A stretch of 32,828 nucleotides of DNA. It comes from a virus. The stretch is taken from the IMG/VR virus record IMGVR_UViG_3300048102_000066, positions 1-32,828 of that record; one strand, 5' to 3'. The notes beneath the pieces are model-generated. The model was not told the origin of the DNA and did not search any database. It saw nothing but the letters and a program-made list of their open reading frames with translations. Each line of letters begins with the position of its first letter. Position 1 is the first letter of the stretch. Below, piece by piece: positions 12,346 to 17,621 of this stretch. The translations under genes and the position numbers were made by a program.

Positions 12346-12654
12346 ATGCCAAGAACATCTACAATATCAAATACAGAAGGACACAGAGAAGTCATCAAAG
12401 ATTTCTTTGATTCTTTCCCTGCCAATCGCAACACATACAAAGCTCCTGACGGTTATATGTTTGACACACATATATATCATCATAGTCGTAAAGACAGAAA
12501 GCATGGAGGCGATCATGTGTATGCGCCTAGAATTGGAGGCACTTGGTTAGGGTGCAAAGTTATAGCTAAAACACAATCTAAATGGCATGGAACTCGTGGT
12601 AATTACCGCGTTTATACAACCATGCTTTGTTTAATAGGAGAACCAAATGAATAG
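12346..12654 (+). CDS. hypothetical early protein, 102 aa
   Basis: This protein is rich in His, Tyr, Arg and Gly. Its middle reads MFDTHIYHHSRKDRKHGGDH, then VYAPRIGGTWLGCKVIAKTQ, suggesting a small beta-rich domain. I recognise no family or catalytic site. GGAGAACCA (12336-12344) supports ATG 12346. Its last codons, ending IGEPNE, are written by the start motif of the exonuclease gene, giving an 8-bp overlap and probable translational coupling. Confidence 0.7.
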   Translation: MPRTSTISNTEGHREVIKDFFDSFPANRNTYKAPDGYMFDTHIYHHSRKDRKHGGDHVYAPRIGGTWLGCKVIAKTQSKWHGTRGNYRVYTTMLCLIGEPNE

Positions 12655-13480
12655 GATAGGATTTATTGGCGGTAGCGATATGCGCCGCATCATGGATGGT
12701 GATTGGACATCGCTATGGGAAGAAAAGACAGGCAAGGTAGAGCCTGTTGATCTGTCAGATAACTTAGCGGTACAGCTAGGCACAATCACAGAACACTTCA
12801 ATAAAGAATGGTTCAACAAACAGCATACAAGTGAAGGCTGTGAGACCATTGCCGCAGGTCACAAAGGTGTAGGTCATGGCCTTACAGCAGAGATGAACTG
12901 GGAAGGTGTGCCCCTTAAGGGACAGGTCGATGGTCACATCATGGTGAACAGAAATTTCACTGATGAAATCATTGAGTGCAAACACACCTACGATATGAAC
13001 AAGATGGAGGCATGTCTGCAAATGTACATGCCGCAGATGCAGTTCTATATGTGGGTGCATCAGGCCAAGGGCTGTTACCTATCAGTTATCTTTGGAAATC
13101 GCAGATGGGAATCTGTCTATGTAACTAGGGATTGGGACTACATCCACAAGATGCAAGTTCACCTGACTGAGTTCTGGAGGCTTGTCAGAGATGACACACG
13201 CCCTTTCGCAGATGAGCAGATACCACCTGTGTCTATAGATAAGATCAAAGTTGATGGCCTAGTACGCAGGGATGCGTCATCTGATAACGAGTTTATCAGC
13301 AGATGCCATGACTACATTGAACATGAGCCAAATGCCAAGCTGTTCGATTCAGCCAAGTCTGAACTAAAAGCTATGGTTAGTAACGATGAGCGAGAAGTTT
13401 ACTGTGACCTTCTCACCATCAAGCGCGACAAGCGCGGATCACTTCGTGTCACAGTTAACAAGGAGAACCAAGATGTCTAA
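12647..13480 (+). CDS. YqaJ-type exonuclease (phage recombinase)
   Basis: This 277-aa protein fits the YqaJ/lambda-exonuclease-like family, which chews double-stranded ends 5' to 3' so an annealing protein can pair the exposed strands. Motifs: IGGSDM (7-12), GQVDGHI with Asp95, ECKHT with Glu110-x-Lys112 (the PD-(D/E)XK site), then QMYMPQMQFYMWV (about 125-137) with the family's Gln. RBS GGAGAACCA at 12637-12645. It pairs with the annealing protein directly downstream (8-bp overlap) as a Red/RecET-like system used for repair and for making packaging concatemers. Confidence 0.9.
   Translation: MNRIGFIGGSDMRRIMDGDWTSLWEEKTGKVEPVDLSDNLAVQLGTITEHFNKEWFNKQHTSEGCETIAAGHKGVGHGLTAEMNWEGVPLKGQVDGHIMVNRNFTDEIIECKHTYDMNKMEACLQMYMPQMQFYMWVHQAKGCYLSVIFGNRRWESVYVTRDWDYIHKMQVHLTEFWRLVRDDTRPFADEQIPPVSIDKIKVDGLVRRDASSDNEFISRCHDYIEHEPNAKLFDSAKSELKAMVSNDEREVYCDLLTIKRDKRGSLRVTVNKENQDV
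13462..13470 (+). promoter_or_regulatory. GGAGAACCA start motif that fixes the 13473 start
   Basis: This motif lies two bases before ATG 13473 and inside the last codons of the exonuclease gene, where it encodes part of KENQ. It shows that the annealing protein starts at 13473. The longer in-frame start at 13386 would be buried in the exonuclease gene. Confidence 0.85.
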
Positions 13481-13934
13481 TGATAATCTAAAACTATGGA
13501 ACACAGTGTCTAAGTCTGACCCTAAGTTCCTCAAGAAAGTATCGTTTGGATCACGCTCATTTACAGCTATTGATCCACAGTATCAGGTTAGATCAGCAAC
13601 AGAACAGTTCGGTACAATAGGCCACGGATGGGGGTGGAGCAACGAGACACGCTTCATCGACGTGTCGAATGGCGACACCGCCGTTATAGCTGACGTAACC
13701 ATATGGACAGGATCGCCTGACAATTCATTCGGACCTTTCTCTGGATGCAGAAAGTTTTTTGATTCTGCCAAAGGCAGGATGGCAGAGGACGCACCAAAGA
13801 TGGCAATCACCGATGGTCTTACCAAAGCTATGTCACATCTAGGATTCAATGCCGATGTGTTTCTTGGCGAAATGGATGGCAACAAATACGCCGCCGACTC
13901 AAAAGCTGGCAAGCAAACAAGCGGAGGATGGTAA
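13473..13934 (+). CDS. single-strand annealing protein, Rad52/Sak-like
   Basis: 153 aa from ATG 13473. Features are LWNTVSKSDPKFLKKVSFGS, then TAIDPQYQVRSATEQFGTIG with GHGWGW, and KMAITDGLTKAMSHLGFNADV followed by FLGEMDGNKY. The AxTDGxxxAxxxLGFxADVF segment is typical of Rad52-type phage annealing proteins. It would pair complementary single strands made by the upstream YqaJ exonuclease. The C-terminus (KAGKQTSGGW) looks flexible. I base the family on motif memory; an ERF-type alternative is possible but fits less well. Confidence 0.75.
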   Translation: MSNDNLKLWNTVSKSDPKFLKKVSFGSRSFTAIDPQYQVRSATEQFGTIGHGWGWSNETRFIDVSNGDTAVIADVTIWTGSPDNSFGPFSGCRKFFDSAKGRMAEDAPKMAITDGLTKAMSHLGFNADVFLGEMDGNKYAADSKAGKQTSGGW

Positions 13935-14287
13935 TGTTTTACGGAAACCAAATAGCATCTTTAGATGCAAAGCTAATCGATATAGATCGCAAGCTAGAGC
14001 AACTAATCTGGTCTATGAAAGAACCTGTGAAGAAACAGGTTAAGCCTAAACAAAGACAAAGGTCTGACCATATCAAACCATTTATAGATAGAATATCTGG
14101 AAGATATAAAAGCAAAGAAGATTTGGTAAAAGAAACAGGCTTAACATATCAAACAGTTACTACCTACATCAGACACGCAAGAGCTAGTGGATACAAAATT
14201 AACAGGCGTTCAATAAAGATGGCAGGACGAAATGGTCCACAAAGCTACGTTATGGTTTCACAATATAAATTAATAAAGGATAGTTAG
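13934..14287 (+). CDS. helix-turn-helix DNA-binding protein
   Basis: 117 aa from ATG 13934, chosen because GGAGG lies at 13923-13927 with 6-base spacing; ATG 13928 would be too close. It has a short coiled-coil start (IASLDAKLIDIDRKLEQLIW), a basic linker (VKKQVKPKQRQRSDHI), then an HTH: YKSKEDLVKETGLTYQTVTT followed by YIRHARASGYKINRR. It may regulate late expression or bind recombination intermediates. Its neighbours are the annealing protein (overlapping TAATG) and the SSB-like gene. Confidence 0.72.
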   Translation: MFYGNQIASLDAKLIDIDRKLEQLIWSMKEPVKKQVKPKQRQRSDHIKPFIDRISGRYKSKEDLVKETGLTYQTVTTYIRHARASGYKINRRSIKMAGRNGPQSYVMVSQYKLIKDS

Positions 14288-14288
14288 C

Positions 14289-14687
14289 ATGAACGATTAC
14301 GATAACACTAACAGAGGTGCGGCCTTCAAGCCGTTTCCAGAGCAACAGTTTATCCTGCAAGGTAAGCTAAACATCATGGGTGATGAGGGTCAAGTAGCAC
14401 TCATCATGGCTGAGTCTAAGGATGGCAGTAAGCGCATCGAAGTATATCAACGCGCTGGTGTTCTATTTGCAAACAAAGATAAGAGCGATGAAAACAAACA
14501 GCCAGATTATAGCGGACCTCTTGACGGTCTGCATCAAGACTGGCGCATTGCGGCATGGAAAGAAATGAAGGGTGACAATGCCTATATGTCACTCAGAGTT
14601 TCAGAAGTGCAAAAGAAACAAGAAGCAGAGGCAGAGTCGCAAGATGAACCATCTAGCAAACAGATTGATGATGATATACCATTCTAA
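14289..14687 (+). CDS. single-stranded DNA-binding-like protein with DDDIPF tail
   Basis: This 132-aa protein has an N-terminal domain of about 105 residues with beta-strand pattern (FILQGKLNIMGDEGQVALIM, then AESKDGSKRIEVYQRAGVLF), consistent with an OB-like fold. A Glu/Ser/Gln-rich linker follows and then the exact tip DDDIPF, the sequence by which E. coli SSB binds its partners. It probably protects single strands and recruits host proteins during exonuclease/annealing recombination. It is the last gene of the early arm. No strong RBS is seen, so it may be translated by coupling. Confidence 0.75.
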   Translation: MNDYDNTNRGAAFKPFPEQQFILQGKLNIMGDEGQVALIMAESKDGSKRIEVYQRAGVLFANKDKSDENKQPDYSGPLDGLHQDWRIAAWKEMKGDNAYMSLRVSEVQKKQEAEAESQDEPSSKQIDDDIPF

Positions 14688-14690
14688 TCT

Positions 14691-14718
14691 GCGATAGTTA
14701 GGTGGTTCTCCCTATCGC
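14691..14718 (+). ncRNA. hairpin with anti-RBS loop at the end of the early arm
   Basis: The stem GCGATAG/CTATCGC (14691-14697 with 14712-14718) displays a 14-base loop whose last nine bases, TGGTTCTCC (14703-14711), are the exact reverse complement of the GGAGAACCA motif at the start of eight early genes. It lies three bases after the last early stop codon. It may be the 3' end of the early transcript or part of a small RNA acting on early RBSs. That role is hypothesis. Confidence 0.55.
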
Positions 14719-14721
14719 ATA

Positions 14722-14755
14722 GCGGGTGAGCAGTCGTACCATTCTGCTCATCCGC
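14722..14755. terminator. 12-bp hairpin between the converging arms
   Basis: GCGGGTGAGCAG (14722-14733) pairs with CTGCTCATCCGC (14744-14755), one G-U pair on the + strand, with a 10-base loop. It lies in the 71-bp gap between the early and late 3' ends. There is no T-run on either side, so it may be a weak bidirectional terminator or protect both RNA 3' ends. Confidence 0.6.
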
Positions 14756-14758
14756 GAC

Positions 14759-15211
14759 CTAAATAGGGATCGCCAACAACTCAAGCCTAGCAATCAAACG
14801 ATCTGCTCTGTTGGTTACTTGCTTATAGTATCTACTATCTTTTAACTCAGCCCCAGCAGTTTCATAATCCTCTGCTTCTACAGCCGCAATAAACTTTTTA
14901 AACTTAGACATGCGCGGCCTACCCATATTAAACATTAGATTGCACAGAATGTGTTGCAGTTCATCGCTCTTATTATCCCAATCAGAATACAGGATCTTGC
15001 AATCTTCTATAGTTACAGCAACATCCAAAGCAAATAGCTGACGCACTCGCTCCTCAGATACATCTGTACCTACAGGCTGACCATACTCAGGCTCACCTTC
15101 TAGGATTAAATGACCGACACCACACGTTTCCAGACCTAAATGATCTAAATACACAGAATAAACACAGCCTTCATCATCAGCAATCTCTTGCCGCAACGTA
15201 TCTATGTTCAT
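14759..15211 (-). CDS. endolysin, T4-type lysozyme (GH24)
   Basis: This 150-aa muramidase would hydrolyse the glycan chain of peptidoglycan at lysis. The N-terminus aligns with T4 lysozyme: Glu14 (DDEG), Asp23 (VYLDHLG) and Thr29 (ETCGVGHLI) keep the exact spacing of the T4 Glu11-Asp20-Thr26 triad. Later ILCNLMFNMGRPRMSKFKKF matches the conserved NxxFNxG region. The length fits the family (T4 is 164 aa). No signal peptide is seen, so it depends on the holin encoded directly upstream (ATGA overlap). It is the last gene of the late operon. Confidence 0.93.
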   Translation of the reverse strand: MNIDTLRQEIADDEGCVYSVYLDHLGLETCGVGHLILEGEPEYGQPVGTDVSEERVRQLFALDVAVTIEDCKILYSDWDNKSDELQHILCNLMFNMGRPRMSKFKKFIAAVEAEDYETAGAELKDSRYYKQVTNRADRLIARLELLAIPI

Positions 15212-15567
15212 GGTTTTTTCCTTACGCTCTCAGCTAGGCCACCACCAAAGTAGAAGCCAACAATGATAAGCATAATCTCGCCTATCCAAAAATCACCGAG
15301 TATTGCTTTGACGCCCTCAATGTCTCCTTTGCCAGCCAGCGTCATGCCTAACGTGATGCTAAAACAAAGCAAGAATGTGAACGCAAACATCAAAGCTAAG
15401 TATCTCTGTGCTAGTTTAAATGGAGCATATGCAGATAATAAGTCAGTCTTGGCTTTACTAACTGCCGCAACTTCTTCCTCTGTTGAGGTGTGCATTGAGT
15501 CGATTAGCTTCATGCCCTTCTCAACTACATCACCACTTCCAAGCAACTTCATAATTACAGGTATCAT
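15208..15567 (-). CDS. holin, 3-TM type (GTA_holin_3TM-like)
   Basis: This 119-aa protein has hydrophobic segments at about residues 57-77 (RYLALMFAFTFLLCFSITLG) and 92-110 (FWIGEIMLIIVGFYFGGGLA), a weaker one at the N-terminus, and ends in ESVRKKP. The pattern resembles the 3-TM holin family found beside lysis genes in marine phages and gene transfer agents. It would open the inner membrane for the lysozyme. Start and stop overlap neighbours by 4 bp on both sides. Confidence 0.8.
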   Translation of the reverse strand: MIPVIMKLLGSGDVVEKGMKLIDSMHTSTEEEVAAVSKAKTDLLSAYAPFKLAQRYLALMFAFTFLLCFSITLGMTLAGKGDIEGVKAILGDFWIGEIMLIIVGFYFGGGLAESVRKKP

Positions 15568-16256
15568 TTTAACGCATCCTTTATGCTGTCCAAAGTATCT
15601 TTGAGTGAATAGCCCTTGGGTTTTGGATTGTATTCACACTGATAAGAGCGTGGGCATCCAAGATATAAAGCTGATGTGTGTTGTTCTTGTGTGTTGTTTG
15701 CACCACGATAGAAACAAATTACTTCTGATTTGCTTATTACTTCAGTGTGAGCAAGGCGACATGTAGTCATCTTGGGGATGGATGCACTAGCTTTGAATGC
15801 AACAAGCACAACCAAGCCTACAACCAGAACGCCCATGATTAGATAGAACAACATGCTTAGACCATCAAAGATTTCTTTGCGCTGTGCCGCTTTTTCTATA
15901 GCCGCTTGCCTAACACGTTCTTTCTGTGCCTGTATGCGTCTGGCTCGTTCTTCAACAATAGATTTCCATGTACCTGATCCAAAGCGTAGATCAACCAACA
16001 TAGAAACTTCGTATAGTTTTTCTTGAGCAAGTTTTGCATCTATCATTTCAGATGCCACGCCGCCAATGCCATCCATAGCACCAACACCAGAGCGTCTATT
16101 TCGTTCTTTGTTTACCTGTGACTGACCTTCAAACAGGTTATCGATATACCCAGCAATCTCACTAATATCATTGCATGTGCCGATAGCCGCTTTAATAGCG
16201 TCGGTAGCTCCTTTCACAAGCGCAATGCCAGCAAGGGCTGTGCTAATAGGTTCCAT
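15564..16256 (-). CDS. membrane-anchored protein common in marine phages
   Basis: This 230-aa protein has an N-terminal EPISTALAGIALVKGATDAI helix, a long charged coiled-coil region (about 85-130: FGSGTWKSIVEERARRIQAQ), one transmembrane helix (about 134-156: LFYLIMGVLVVGLVVLVAFK), then a cysteine-containing domain with four Cys that may lie in the periplasm. I recall this architecture from cyanophages and pelagiphages next to lysis genes, without known function. A spanin-like or tail-associated role is possible. The start overlaps the upstream small membrane gene. Confidence 0.75.
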   Translation of the reverse strand: MEPISTALAGIALVKGATDAIKAAIGTCNDISEIAGYIDNLFEGQSQVNKERNRRSGVGAMDGIGGVASEMIDAKLAQEKLYEVSMLVDLRFGSGTWKSIVEERARRIQAQKERVRQAAIEKAAQRKEIFDGLSMLFYLIMGVLVVGLVVLVAFKASASIPKMTTCRLAHTEVISKSEVICFYRGANNTQEQHTSALYLGCPRSYQCEYNPKPKGYSLKDTLDSIKDALK

Positions 16257-16428
16257 TTACTATTATGCCTAAAAGCAAAACTATGGTTGTGCCAGCCGTA
16301 CCAATCATTAATGCTTCTATTCTTTTTATTCGTGTGATTGTTTCAGTCCAACGCTCTGTACAGACCGCTTCATGGCGATCGATATGAGCTTGTACTGATA
16401 TTACAGTTGGCTTAGACACTATTTGCAT
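16243..16428 (-). CDS. small XhlA-like membrane protein
   Basis: 61 aa if ATG 16428 is used; the frame extends to 16476 but that start lies deep in the upstream gene. Pattern: AHIDRHEAVCTERWTETITR followed by IKRIEALMIGTAGTTIVLLL, ending GIIVNGTY: a His-Glu/Cys/Arg-Trp amphipathic helix then one C-terminal TM helix. This is like XhlA-type proteins that assist holins. GTG 16419, overlapping the upstream stop, is another possible start. Confidence 0.6.
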   Translation of the reverse strand: MQIVSKPTVISVQAHIDRHEAVCTERWTETITRIKRIEALMIGTAGTTIVLLLGIIVNGTY

Positions 16429-16687
16429 CCATTGCTGTCTGATAAGCAGTCTTAACTGCATCTGTCCAAACCGCATTGCAGATAGCTTGCACTTCTGTTG
16501 ACTCGCCGCTTATGTCTGTGTCAGCCCAAGAGTCACCTGACTTTGTGCTTGGTGCTACAACGTGCCGATGAAAGCCACGGCTAATCTCTACGCCATCACG
16601 CTTGATGACTGTGGCAGTGCGAATTTGCACAGATTTGTCGGCTGTTATTTCAATCTTATCTTCTAAGGTTTCTTCTGTTAGTGACAT
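16412..16687 (-). CDS. small conserved protein after the fibre genes
   Basis: This 91-aa, soluble, acidic protein reads LEDKIEITADKSVQIRTATV, then IKRDGVEISRGFHRHVVAPS and EVQAICNAVWTDAVKTAYQT. The first half looks like a beta-hairpin-rich domain, the second a helix. I recall similar proteins close to tail fibre genes in cyanophages and other marine phages, function unknown. RBS AGGAG lies before ATG 16687. It could be an accessory fibre or virion protein. Confidence 0.72.
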   Translation of the reverse strand: MSLTEETLEDKIEITADKSVQIRTATVIKRDGVEISRGFHRHVVAPSTKSGDSWADTDISGESTEVQAICNAVWTDAVKTAYQTAMDANSV

Positions 16688-16736
16688 TTTTATCTCCTAT
16701 GTCTGGACTGTCTGACCCAATCCCTGAGTGGGTTAA

Positions 16737-17621
16737 TTATACAAAATAGTGACCAAAGAATACAAACTGACTGTGATTACCGCCTGTTCCAAAATTAGAA
16801 AATTCAATTGCTGTAGACCCTGTGTCATCATTTACGTAAGGGGAAATGTACGTAGTGTTAGCTAGTATTCTTCCGCTATCTGGACTGTTGCTTGACCAAA
16901 GTGAAGTGACGTAGCTTGAAACACCACCCGTTTGATTGTTGGTTTGACCAAAACCAGAACTGGCAGATGTAAACGGTAAGCCTTGAACGGTTACAACGCC
17001 AGAAGCAGAACTATTTGACTGATATGATATATAGCCCTGTATATATACCATTCTCCCAATCTTTGTATATCTACCGCTACTGTTGTTGTTTGCGGTAATT
17101 GAACCAGAAGCAACGCCCCAAGTAGGCGTCCAACTGCCTTCTTCATAATCATCCAGAAGGTTTGCTGAACCAGTTCCGCCAATGTAAGCACCGCCAGAGA
17201 GATAGAGGTCTTTAAAACGACTATCAGAACGACCCAGTGTTGTAAGGTTGTCTGTAGTCGGTATAATCTGGTCAGCACTGTCAAAAAACCGCAATTCTGT
17301 ATTGACTGAACCGATGGAAATGTCTGTGCCGTTTTGTGCCTTAATGCTTCCTATTGTAGAACCATCTTTTTGCAATAATGCAATATCACCATCACTGCTT
17401 TTTCGGTTAAGAATAAGTGTGTGATTTCCATCTCTGGTTACAGCTAATTCACCAGCAGGTTTTACTTGTAGTCCATCATTAGCAGTACCTTGAGCAGTCT
17501 TGCCCACCAATACGTTCTCTGATGAGTCAATAGTAATAGCATTAGCGTCAGCGTTATCATCAATGCCTGTGCTGGCAAAGTTAGTGACTGTGCTATTAGC
17601 TTTATCTCTTGCTCTGGTCAT
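16737..17621 (-). CDS. second tail fibre / receptor-binding protein
   Basis: 294 aa. The N-terminal 30 residues are a short attachment-like segment. Residues about 33-150 are a beta-rich stalk of the pattern seen in fibres (RKSSDGDIALLQKDGSTIGS, then LTTLGRSDSRFKDLYLSGGA). Then LDDYEEGSWTPTWG introduces a C-terminal domain with many Gly, Ser, Asn and Tyr residues that probably binds the receptor. There is no S74 chaperone. The start ATG 17621 overlaps the TAA of the main fibre, so both are made together. It shares a stalk module with the upstream fibre, suggesting duplication or exchange. Confidence 0.78.
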   Translation of the reverse strand: MTRARDKANSTVTNFASTGIDDNADANAITIDSSENVLVGKTAQGTANDGLQVKPAGELAVTRDGNHTLILNRKSSDGDIALLQKDGSTIGSIKAQNGTDISIGSVNTELRFFDSADQIIPTTDNLTTLGRSDSRFKDLYLSGGAYIGGTGSANLLDDYEEGSWTPTWGVASGSITANNNSSGRYTKIGRMVYIQGYISYQSNSSASGVVTVQGLPFTSASSGFGQTNNQTGGVSSYVTSLWSSNSPDSGRILANTTYISPYVNDDTGSTAIEFSNFGTGGNHSQFVFFGHYFV

